From: an uncultured Clostridia bacterium
GTDB lineage: Bacteria > Bacillota > Clostridia > RGIG6154
Assembly (NCBI GenBank): GCA_934446135.1
Contig: CAKSDT010000049.1
Span: 1 to 12,903 of the forward strand
Direction: 5' to 3'
DNA: 12,903 bases
Shown piece after piece: positions 5,990 to 11,558 of the stretch. The translations under genes and the position numbers were made by a program. A model generated the notes under the pieces. It was not told where the DNA came from and searched no databases. It saw only the letters and a program-made list of their open reading frames with translations. Within the stretch, counting starts at the first letter, position 1. Every line of letters starts with the position of its first letter.

Positions 5990-6664
5990 CTATATTATCT
6001 CTGCACCGCCAAACATACAAAAACCGTTTATTGTGACCGTAGCAGTTTTTTCTATGTTTTCACCCACAACTCTTTTATCTGTTATTCCGCCGAAAAGACA
6101 AAACGCATTAACCTTAATCTGAACATTTTTAGGTATAACAATATCAGCACCGCCAAACATACAAAACAAATCTATATGGCTTGTTTCATCAAAATTTGTG
6201 TTAGTAAGATTGCATTTTGTACCCCCGAAAAGAGCACCGACTTTTAATGCCTTTATGTCTTTTCCCGAATAGTCTTCTTCCTTCGTACCGAATATTGTCA
6301 CACATTCTGAATTTTCGTTTAAATTCTCTACCGCAGTCGGTTCATTTTCACCCATTACCGTTTTTATAATAAGTTTAATTCCGACAACAACTATAACTGC
6401 AGGCAGCAAAAGTTTCCAGGCGGCGGAATAGTCTATTATGTTTCTTGCTGCAAGAAGCAAATATACACCTACAAGTAAAAGTATAAGATTTCCGGTTTTG
6501 TCCTTACTTGTAACAAGACCGTACAAACTTGGCAGAATAATAAACACCGTCCACCAACCGGCAAATGAAAAATTAAAATGCGATATGCCTAACTCCTCAA
6601 GTGCAAAAATAATGCCTACCGCAATTAAAACCGCACCTAAAATAACGCCAAATATTTTTTTCAT
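5990..6664 (-). CDS. LiaF-like membrane protein (DUF5668 / toastrack-type C-terminus)
   Basis: This 224-residue protein has an N-terminal membrane part with about four helices (4-22, 36-52, 58-74, 83-101). A soluble beta-rich C-terminal domain follows with repeated FGG turns: IFG (124-126), LFGG (145-148), MFGG (169-172), LFGG (190-193), MFGG (217-220). This is the look of LiaF/YvqF and related cell-wall-active antibiotic response proteins. In Bacillus, LiaF restrains the LiaRS envelope-stress system, but no LiaRS genes are here; instead the gene sits 15 bases after a tetR gene with a GGGGAGGA ribosome binding site. A role in envelope stress is inferred. The last repeat sits right at the C-terminus, so the end is compact rather than truncated. 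Confidence 0.87.
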   Translation of the reverse strand: MKKIFGVILGAVLIAVGIIFALEELGISHFNFSFAGWWTVFIILPSLYGLVTSKDKTGNLILLLVGVYLLLAARNIIDYSAAWKLLLPAVIVVVGIKLIIKTVMGENEPTAVENLNENSECVTIFGTKEEDYSGKDIKALKVGALFGGTKCNLTNTNFDETSHIDLFCMFGGADIVIPKNVQIKVNAFCLFGGITDKRVVGENIEKTATVTINGFCMFGGAEII

Positions 6665-6679
6665 TACATTTTCCTCCCC

Positions 6680-7324
6680 TTAATTATTATTGTTGTAATA
6701 CCCGTCCGTTACCAGGCATTTAAAAATATCATAACTATTATATTTACCATTAACAAAGCCGGGTATTTCTTTTATTGACCTTAATATGCTTACACTGAAG
6801 CCTGTCAATATCTCACCTATTTCTTCTTCAGAATATGGACACGCAGAAGTTACGCAAAGTGTCGCGATGCTGTGTATAGTAAGCCACATATCACGAAAAT
6901 ATCTGTCAGCGGTTTTTTCATCAATCCTATAAATTTTCATAAGCGATTCCCTTATTAAATCCTGGGAATGTCTAAGTTCTGCCATCGTTTCATTTACATC
7001 AGAATTATCCGAATTAAGAAAAAGCAGTTTATAAAGTTCAGGCTCGTTCTTTGCAAAACTAATGTATGCCATACCAAACCCGAAAAACGGTATTTTTTCT
7101 TTAAGCCCCTCCGATACATATTTGTCATATACAAATCTCGCTGAATGTTTCACTTCTTTTCTTACATCGTCCATGGTTGAAAAATAAGTAAAAACCGGTT
7201 GCGTTGAAACACCGAGTTTTTTTGCTATTGCACGGGCTGTAAGTCCACCTATACCATCCTTCCTTACTATATTAACGCTTGTATCTATCATCTGTTGCCT
7301 TGAAAACTTATTCTTAGGCGGCAC
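6680..7324 (-). CDS. TetR family regulator (GTG start)
   Basis: The protein is 214 residues when started at GTG 7324, giving VPPKNKFSRQQMIDTSVNIV, a very typical TetR N-terminus, with AAAGGGGTG placed five bases upstream. An in-frame ATG eight codons earlier (7348) has no ribosome binding site and lies within an operator-like palindrome, so I prefer the GTG. The HTH is LTARAIAKKLGVSTQPVFTYF (28-48, 21 residues: TARAIAKKLGVSTQPVFTYF from 29). The C-terminal domain has the TetR_C WLTIHSIATLC type helix seen in regulators of the TetR_C_13/33-like groups. It heads an operon with the LiaF-like gene 15 bases downstream and the yoaP relic after that. Autoregulation is likely given the palindromes over its promoter. 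Confidence 0.9.
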   Translation of the reverse strand: MPPKNKFSRQQMIDTSVNIVRKDGIGGLTARAIAKKLGVSTQPVFTYFSTMDDVRKEVKHSARFVYDKYVSEGLKEKIPFFGFGMAYISFAKNEPELYKLLFLNSDNSDVNETMAELRHSQDLIRESLMKIYRIDEKTADRYFRDMWLTIHSIATLCVTSACPYSEEEIGEILTGFSVSILRSIKEIPGFVNGKYNSYDIFKCLVTDGYYNNNN

Positions 7325-7338
7325 ATAATCACCCCTTT

Positions 7339-7358
7339 TATATATCATATGTTATATA
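7339..7358. promoter_or_regulatory. Candidate operator of the second TetR
   Basis: A 20-bp AT-rich palindrome centred on CATATG (7346-7351) has nine of ten base pairs matching. It lies just downstream of the predicted start site and immediately before the tetR ribosome binding site. A second, smaller dyad (TGTTATTGTAACA, 7364-7376) overlaps the -10 box. AT-rich dyads arise easily by chance, so this is a moderate call. Confidence 0.5.
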
Positions 7359-7367
7359 TCTAGTGTT

Positions 7368-7396
7368 ATTGTAACATTTCTATTTCATTATGTCAA
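7368..7396 (-). promoter_or_regulatory. Sigma-A promoter of the TetR-LiaF operon
   Basis: Minus-strand TTGACA (7396-7391), a 17-base spacer, and TACAAT (7373-7368) give a near-consensus promoter. Transcription would start near 7361, leaving a leader of about 37 bases before GTG 7324. Confidence 0.82.
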
Positions 7397-7401
7397 TACA
7401 A

Positions 7402-7432
7402 AAAAAGTATCCGCATACAGCAGATACTTTTT
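7402..7432 (-). terminator. Terminator behind the small membrane peptide
   Basis: A 10-bp stem (AAAAAGTATC 7402-7411 with GATACTTTTT 7423-7432) has an 11-base loop and, on the minus strand, a run of seven T (7406-7400). It lies seven bases after the peptide stop codon and just before the -35 box of the next operon, so it separates the two units cleanly. Confidence 0.85.
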
Positions 7433-7438
7433 ACAAAA

Positions 7439-7552
7439 TTATTTTCTTTCTTTGAGTGCGTCTTTAATCGCCTTTTTTATAACAAGATATAACAACAGTG
7501 AAACAGATATCACTATAAGTATAACCTCAAGGAAACCTAACAATGAAGCCAC
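7439..7552 (-). CDS. 37-residue single-helix membrane peptide
   Basis: GTG at 7552 begins 37 codons ending in TAA at 7441-7439. The peptide starts MASLLGFLEVILIVISVSLL, forms one membrane helix (about 3-25), and ends in a charged amphipathic tail IKKAIKDALKERK. AAAGGAGAG lies eight bases before the start, a near-consensus promoter is 28 bases further upstream, and a strong terminator follows seven bases after the stop. This full gene grammar makes it a real gene in spite of its size. It resembles the small DUF6019-like membrane proteins, and more loosely holin-like type I toxins. No antisense RNA gene is evident, so a toxin role is not supported. Confidence 0.72.
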   Translation of the reverse strand: MASLLGFLEVILIVISVSLLLYLVIKKAIKDALKERK

Positions 7553-7579
7553 AAATCCGACTCTCCTTTCATCTTTTCT

Positions 7580-7608
7580 GTTTTACCATATTCTTCTTAT
7601 CATGTCAA
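7580..7608 (-). promoter_or_regulatory. Promoter of the small membrane peptide gene
   Basis: Minus-strand TTGACA (7608-7603) is followed after 17 bases by TAAAAC (7585-7580), a weaker -10. The start would be near 7573, only a few bases before the GAAAGGAGAG ribosome binding site at 7570-7561, so the leader is very short. Confidence 0.55.
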
Positions 7609-7654
7609 ATATCATATCTTGTTTTAGTCTCTTGTAAGACAAGGTCATTTTGCT

Positions 7655-7815
7655 TCAAAATACTATGTTTGGCCCGAATATGTGTTTATTGCCGAATAGT
7701 ATGTCTGTAACATAAGTTTTTACATAGGCTTCAGAATCAATATCCATAATAAGCGTGCCTATGTTATTATAATAGTTCAAAGCACCTGAGGTAGAACCGT
7801 TTAAAACAACAACTA
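7655..7815 (-). pseudogene. Coding-like remnant of unknown origin
   Basis: This stretch of the otherwise gene-free 7609-7818 interval is open on the minus strand up to TGA 7657-7655. It reads like protein, with LNGSTSGALNYYNNIGTL and then IDSEAYVKTYVTDILFGNK before ending in GPNIVF. The frame is open from 7861 but has no start codon with a ribosome binding site; the only ATG inside has none. It lies directly behind the zinc-ribbon gene in a different frame. It could be the C-terminal scrap of a deleted gene, or of a longer zinc-ribbon protein after a frameshift. I do not recognise the family, and chance openness is possible. Confidence 0.35.
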
Positions 7816-7818
7816 AAA

Positions 7819-8028
7819 TTATTTTAATCTGCTTTTTCTGATTTTCTCCAACCGTTCTTGATTACAGACAGGACATCTTGTTAAACTGGTTGAACGGCTT
7901 TTCAATTGTGTACGCCACATATGCCCCTTTTCACATTTCCACCATATCAGCGAACTGCTGGTATGATTAATGGTTTCCGGCATAACATTAGTATTTTTAT
8001 TTTCATCCCATTCGTCGAGAAGATACAA
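7819..8028 (-). CDS. Small treble-clef zinc-ribbon protein (DUF4379-like), start uncertain
   Basis: The protein has the signature LLDEWDENKN, then WWKCEKGHMW and CPVC, giving the four zinc ligands and tryptophans of the treble-clef domain often found in tandem in large Firmicutes proteins. Here it occurs once. From TTG 8028 (AAGGA seven bases upstream) it is 69 residues. However, the frame stays open to 8070, and the added residues NFRSYCEKENK look like the usual start of the family. A much better ribosome binding site (GGGAGGTGA, 8079-8071) sits nine bases before CTG 8064. So it either starts at CTG, or once started at an ATG now lost. Function unknown; nucleic acid binding is plausible. Confidence 0.62.
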   Translation of the reverse strand: MYLLDEWDENKNTNVMPETINHTSSSLIWWKCEKGHMWRTQLKSRSTSLTRCPVCNQERLEKIRKSRLK

Positions 8029-8086
8029 CTTATTTTCCTTTTCGCAATAACTCCTAAAATTCAGATTAAGTCACCTCCCAAAAATC

Positions 8087-8115
8087 TTGACGCACAAAAC
8101 ATTATATGCTACAAT
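8087..8115 (+). promoter_or_regulatory. Promoter of the MerR gene
   Basis: TTGACG (8087-8092) and TACAAT (8110-8115) are separated by 17 bases, with start near 8122. A 14-bp dyad with one mismatch (GTCCATTAATGTAC, 8127-8140) lies just downstream and may be a regulator site. On the opposite strand a TATAAT (8106-8101) with TGGACG 19 bases away overlaps this promoter and could serve the zinc-ribbon gene; a 19-base spacer is typical of MerR-controlled promoters. Confidence 0.65.
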
Positions 8116-8178
8116 CATTATACACCGTCCATTAATGTACGATGCAAGGATTTTTGCGAATAAGCAGAGGTTGTTATT

Positions 8179-8952
8179 ATGAAAAAAAATAATAAAATGT
8201 TTTCAATAGGAGAAATTGCAAAATCTATAGGAATTACAAGAAAAATTATACTTAATTATGAATCTAAAGGTCTGATAAAACCGGACCATAAGGATGGATA
8301 TACAGGGAACAGATATTACACCATAGATACCTTCACACAAATCCGAACTATTCGAATTTTTCAGAATTTGGGACTTTCTCTTGATGAAATACGAGATTAT
8401 TTTAATGACGAAACCGACTTGCAGCCTCTTATTAAGCGTTTGGAAGTAATGCGTGACGAACTTAATTTGAATATTGAGAAACTTTACGAACGGACCAACA
8501 AAAACCAAAATAAAATCAGCATAATAACAGTCGAACCTCAAACTGTATATAGCCGAACATGCATTTCCGTTTCAGTTTCAGAAAAAAGTCTGATGTTAAG
8601 AGACACTGCACTTGAAGCAATGCGTATTTACGGAACTGATACAACAAAACGAATGTATTTTACCGAGAGTTCTTTTACTGAACCCTACAATATTACTTTT
8701 TCTGCCGCTATACCAAACGGAAGCAAAGGCGAAAATGTATATAATATTGCGAGGTTTCGTGCAATATCCACATATCATCACGGAGCATATGAGGAACTTC
8801 CAAAAATAAGAGATATGCTGGTAAAATATGCAAACGACAACAACATAGTTATCAGGGACAAATGCCGTCATATCTATCTTGAAGGCCCTCCCCAACACAA
8901 AGACCCACACAAATTTATAACACAAGTAATTATTCCAATTAAAGACAATTAG
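8179..8952 (+). CDS. MerR family regulator with GyrI-like effector domain
   Basis: The 257-residue protein begins with a MerR winged helix: FSIGEIAKSIGITRKIILNY (8-27), then the wing YTGNRYYT (41-48). A dimerisation helix (about 75-115) follows, and a C-terminal GyrI-like small-molecule-binding domain (about 117-254) with the YHHGAYEELP and late CRHIYLEGP segments seen in BmrR/BltR-type regulators. Such proteins bind hydrophobic or cationic compounds and twist long-spacer promoters open. GAGG lies eight bases before the ATG. No transporter gene is adjacent; the possible targets in view are its own promoter, the divergent zinc-ribbon gene, and the orphan gene 68 bases downstream. Confidence 0.9.
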   Translation: MKKNNKMFSIGEIAKSIGITRKIILNYESKGLIKPDHKDGYTGNRYYTIDTFTQIRTIRIFQNLGLSLDEIRDYFNDETDLQPLIKRLEVMRDELNLNIEKLYERTNKNQNKISIITVEPQTVYSRTCISVSVSEKSLMLRDTALEAMRIYGTDTTKRMYFTESSFTEPYNITFSAAIPNGSKGENVYNIARFRAISTYHHGAYEELPKIRDMLVKYANDNNIVIRDKCRHIYLEGPPQHKDPHKFITQVIIPIKDN

Positions 8953-9020
8953 CAATAAACAAACTATCTAGTATATCAAAATGCTTGCCAGAGAGAATCA
9001 CAAGAGATTAGAGGAAAACA

Positions 9021-9500
9021 ATGAATATAATACAAATCAAAGCAATGGAACTGATAAGAAATGACTTGCGGTTAATATATACTGTATTTGCAAATACAAA
9101 TAATATAGTATCATTCACTTATTACATTGCATTTATGCCATATATGGGTATGATAATAGATGGTGCTGAAGATTGGATTAAATGTTATAACAATTCTAAT
9201 AAAGACAAATTAGAAATACCCATTTTCACTCAAGAGGAACAGCAATATTATGAAGTTATGCGTAACTCAGTTAAGATGTTTGAAAAAGGTGTGGATGCCG
9301 TGTATGAAATCCTTCAAGAAAAGTATTTAAAAAGCGATGAATACTTTTCCTCTCTATGTAAACCTATAGCCAAAACATTACACTTATATGACATATTTGG
9401 TGTTTTTAAAATCAATAGAGAATATTGTGATAATACAATATTGGATAGCCGTATGCATAACAAACCTATGGCCACATACAATATCAACAAAGGCATATAA
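9021..9500 (+). CDS. Hypothetical protein, no recognised family
   Basis: This 159-residue protein starts at ATG 9021 with AGAGG seven bases upstream. It is rich in aromatic residues and methionine, mostly helical by eye, and shows no signal peptide, zinc motif or nucleotide-binding motif. A moderately hydrophobic stretch at about 29-47 (IVSFTYYIAFMPYMGMII) is too polar to be a confident membrane helix. Its codons look even more AT-rich than those of its neighbours. It follows the MerR gene on the same strand after 68 bases with no clear terminator between them, so it may be cotranscribed with it. It ends facing the SPFH operon. I do not recognise it; horizontal origin is possible. Confidence 0.68.
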   Translation: MNIIQIKAMELIRNDLRLIYTVFANTNNIVSFTYYIAFMPYMGMIIDGAEDWIKCYNNSNKDKLEIPIFTQEEQQYYEVMRNSVKMFEKGVDAVYEILQEKYLKSDEYFSSLCKPIAKTLHLYDIFGVFKINREYCDNTILDSRMHNKPMATYNINKGI

Positions 9501-9512
9501 AGCCAACGAAAA

Positions 9513-9534
9513 AATTAATAAAATATTGTTAATT
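9513..9534 (-). terminator. Weak candidate terminator for the SPFH operon
   Basis: AATTAA (9513-9518) pairs with TTAATT (9529-9534), and on the minus strand the stem runs into TTTTTT (9514-9509). The stem is short and all A/T, so it would be weak. It is the only terminator-like structure between the two convergent genes; a separate AATAAT/ATTATT dyad at 9542-9556 has no T-run. Confidence 0.3.
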
Positions 9535-9573
9535 CCTATCGAATAATATCATTATTACCTTTCGAAATGGTAT

Positions 9574-9993
9574 TTATATCAATCCGTTAAGAGCACTTTT
9601 TGCTAAATCGTATTTATTCTTCATGCAAAAATTGACTGTATATTTTTTGCTATTTTTCATTTTAAACCACATCATACCCTCTGACATAAATGTTTTTCCA
9701 TATTGTTCAATATCACTAAAATTTATATGTAATTCAAGAGCGTTAGTTTTTTTATCTAATACTTCTGCATATGTGCGGTGAACTACAAAGAGTTTCTTCT
9801 GAAAAATTGAATTGCCAATACAAGGAATTGTGTCAATTATTACATCTTCGATCTGTTTTGATTCCACTTTTGCAGAATCCGAACTACCGTTGTGTATTGC
9901 ATTTTCAGTTCCGCAATAATCACAAATTACTACACTGAGCCCCTCTTTTTGAGAAAGAGGAGCTCCGCATGATGCACACTTTAAAGATACCAT
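9574..9993 (-). CDS. Zinc-ribbon protein with PH/GRAM-like C-terminal domain
   Basis: The 139-residue protein opens with a rubredoxin-like zinc ribbon: C6-X2-C9 and C24-X2-C27 (CASC...CDYC). After a Ser/Asp-rich linker (about 35-50), residues 60-135 form alternating strands ending in a helix (NSIFQKKLFVVHRTY, ELHINFSDIEQYGK, YDLAKSALNGLI), the pattern of small bacterial PH-like or GRAM domains. No membrane helix is present. It is the last gene of the SPFH operon, 17 bases after the DUF4177-like gene, with a GAGGTG site. PH-like domains bind lipids or proteins, so an adaptor role at the membrane is an inference. Family assignment beyond the zinc ribbon is tentative. Confidence 0.82.
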   Translation of the reverse strand: MVSLKCASCGAPLSQKEGLSVVICDYCGTENAIHNGSSDSAKVESKQIEDVIIDTIPCIGNSIFQKKLFVVHRTYAEVLDKKTNALELHINFSDIEQYGKTFMSEGMMWFKMKNSKKYTVNFCMKNKYDLAKSALNGLI

Positions 9994-10010
9994 TTATTAA
10001 CACCTCAAAA

Positions 10011-10196
10011 TCAAATCTCCCAAACAAGACAAATGTTTATTCCTTTAGCCGAAACTGTAGGCGTGAAAGTATGCAGCCGCCATCCTTTCTTTGCTCCCAT
10101 ATCAAGCAAGGGCTGAACCTTTTTAGGAATTAAGTCTTGTGCATCTGTAAATACCCCCGCCTTTATAACGATATTTTCCACTTTGTAATTGTACAT
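10011..10196 (-). CDS. Small DUF4177-like protein
   Basis: The 61-residue protein reads MYNYKVENIVIKAGVFTDAQ..., then a KKVQPLLDMGAKKGWRLHTF helix-strand segment and a final strand GINICLVWEI. Order and length match the small DUF4177 family (a strand, a helix ending in KGW, then two strands). No catalytic or metal motif is visible. AGGAGG lies eight bases before the ATG, and the gene fits between its neighbours with 17 to 19 base gaps, so it belongs to the operon. The family has no known function, but its members often sit beside zinc-ribbon and membrane proteins like those here. Confidence 0.8.
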   Translation of the reverse strand: MYNYKVENIVIKAGVFTDAQDLIPKKVQPLLDMGAKKGWRLHTFTPTVSAKGINICLVWEI

Positions 10197-10215
10197 ATTA
10201 TTTTCCTCCTAAGCA

Positions 10216-10848
10216 TCATTTTAAAGGCGATCCGCAGTATTCACATTCTCCGGTTTCGCCCATTACAGTATTATTTGCACCGCAGCACGGACAAGTAACT
10301 ATTTTTGTTTCAACACTGCTCGGAGCAGTATTTGCCATATCACCGGTTTGACCTTGGATAATATTTGGCAAGACAACTTCTCTTGTGCCTTCATTTATGT
10401 AAGCATTTTTTAAATAGCCTTTGGTTATCAGTTTTTGAATGTCTTGTTTAGCGACATCGTAAGTTTTACCCATTGAAGAAGCGATAACATCAATCTGCTT
10501 TTCATTTCCGTTTACAATAACAGACAAATATTTTTTGACTTCCTCAGCTTCTCTCTTGATTTTTTTAGAAACTCTCTGTAATGCAAAACCGGCAATACCA
10601 AAAAATAATATTATTCCTATATCATCCGAGCCAAATCCATCACCTAGGCAAGCAAGAATTCCTATTCCGGCAACGCAGTACGACAATATGCCAATTATGT
10701 TTATAAGTTTTCCAACACTCATAGCAGCTTTCTTGTCAACAGAAACACGCTTTATTATTAAAAATATACCTACCGGCCAAAAAATAAACAATGCTAAAAT
10801 TATTACCGGCCACGAATACAATCCACTTATTTTACCTTTTTCGTTCAC
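10216..10848 (-). CDS. Membrane protein with winged-helix-like and zinc-ribbon segments
   Basis: The 210-residue protein starts at GTG 10848 (AGGAGGT upstream). Three hydrophobic helices (about 13-33, 46-67, 77-91) are followed by a basic stretch (KKIKREAEEVKK). A region at about 103-160 looks like a small winged helix (VNGNEKQIDVIASSMGKTYD...LITKGYLKNAYIN), a PCI-like unit common in Firmicutes zinc-ribbon membrane proteins. A C-terminal zinc ribbon follows (C186, C189, C202, C205). The soluble part probably faces the cytoplasm. It is the third gene of the SPFH operon, 20 bases after the four-helix protein gene. Function is unknown; protein-protein contact at the membrane is the most cautious guess. 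Confidence 0.84.
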   Translation of the reverse strand: MNEKGKISGLYSWPVIILALFIFWPVGIFLIIKRVSVDKKAAMSVGKLINIIGILSYCVAGIGILACLGDGFGSDDIGIILFFGIAGFALQRVSKKIKREAEEVKKYLSVIVNGNEKQIDVIASSMGKTYDVAKQDIQKLITKGYLKNAYINEGTREVVLPNIIQGQTGDMANTAPSSVETKIVTCPCCGANNTVMGETGECEYCGSPLK

Positions 10849-10868
10849 TTTAAATTACCTCCTGAATT

Positions 10869-11543
10869 TTAATAACTTCCTCTTTTTGTGCTTTTAATTT
10901 TCAAAGAATGCAATTTTACAGCTTTTTTAATTGCTGATATTTTATCCGGAACACTTTCGTCATTATCAGATAATGCCTTACGCAATTCCTTAAACATATC
11001 CGATATTAAAACTTCATCACCCGATAACGCACTGTTATCCGAATATTTAAGCAGTTCGCATATTTCGTTCAAATCCTTGGTATAATCACTTTCTTTGTAC
11101 TCAATTGCCAAACCCATTGCAGTTGTGTACAAACTGCCTGCAATTGCTTGATTTTCGGATAATACTTTGTTTTTGCTTCTTATATATTTGCCGAAGTAAA
11201 TAACAATTACATCAATAGCAAGCATAATACTCAATAAAAGAAGATTTAAAAGAACATACTTTCTTATGAGCAACGGAAAAGTGTTTACAAATATGATTGA
11301 TATAGCCAAAACTATTCCTAAATGAAAAAGGCTGACAATAATGCTTGCAAGTCCGAATATTGACTTTTTTATGTTCAGGGCTTTTACTGTTCCGATGATT
11401 TCCGCAAATATTAAAAAAATCAGCGAAGTCCATCTCATTGGGATTGTAAAAATATTATCAAATGTCAGCAAATAAAATGTTATTGTAACAATTATTGAGG
11501 TTGCTCCGCAAATCAAAATAACGGCTTTCGATTTTTCTTGCAT
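10869..11543 (-). CDS. Four-helix membrane protein with helical cytoplasmic tail
   Basis: The 224-residue protein has four hydrophobic helices (about 7-27, 38-55, 62-86, 97-118), then a soluble tail of about 100 residues rich in helix and acidic residues (AGSLYTTAMGLAIEYKESDY, then KYSDNSALSGDEVLISDMFK), ending in a basic KIKSTKRGSY. No enzyme motif is visible and I do not recognise a named family. ATG 11543 has a GGAGGG site and follows the SPFH stop by 15 bases, so it is the second gene of the operon. As a likely membrane partner of the SPFH protein it may give the complex its anchor; that is inferred only from gene order. Confidence 0.82.
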   Translation of the reverse strand: MQEKSKAVILICGATSIIVTITFYLLTFDNIFTIPMRWTSLIFLIFAEIIGTVKALNIKKSIFGLASIIVSLFHLGIVLAISIIFVNTFPLLIRKYVLLNLLLLSIMLAIDVIVIYFGKYIRSKNKVLSENQAIAGSLYTTAMGLAIEYKESDYTKDLNEICELLKYSDNSALSGDEVLISDMFKELRKALSDNDESVPDKISAIKKAVKLHSLKIKSTKRGSY

Positions 11544-11558
11544 ATTTTATCCCTCCAT

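Noticed and set aside
7325..7348. Eight-codon N-terminal extension of the second TetR
   Set aside because: The ATG at 7348 lies in a probable operator and lacks a ribosome binding site, while GTG 7324 has a good one and gives the usual family N-terminus.
7452..7637. Plus-strand open frame of 61 codons
   Set aside because: It is antisense to the 37-residue membrane peptide and its control signals, and has no ribosome binding site.
8203..8955. Minus-strand open frames of 112 and 119 codons
   Set aside because: They are antisense to the MerR gene, cysteine- and aromatic-rich in the way of random AT-rich translation, and lack start signals.
9542..9556. AATAAT/ATTATT dyad between the convergent genes
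   Set aside because: The stem is short, all A/T and without a following T-run, so it is not a credible terminator or site.
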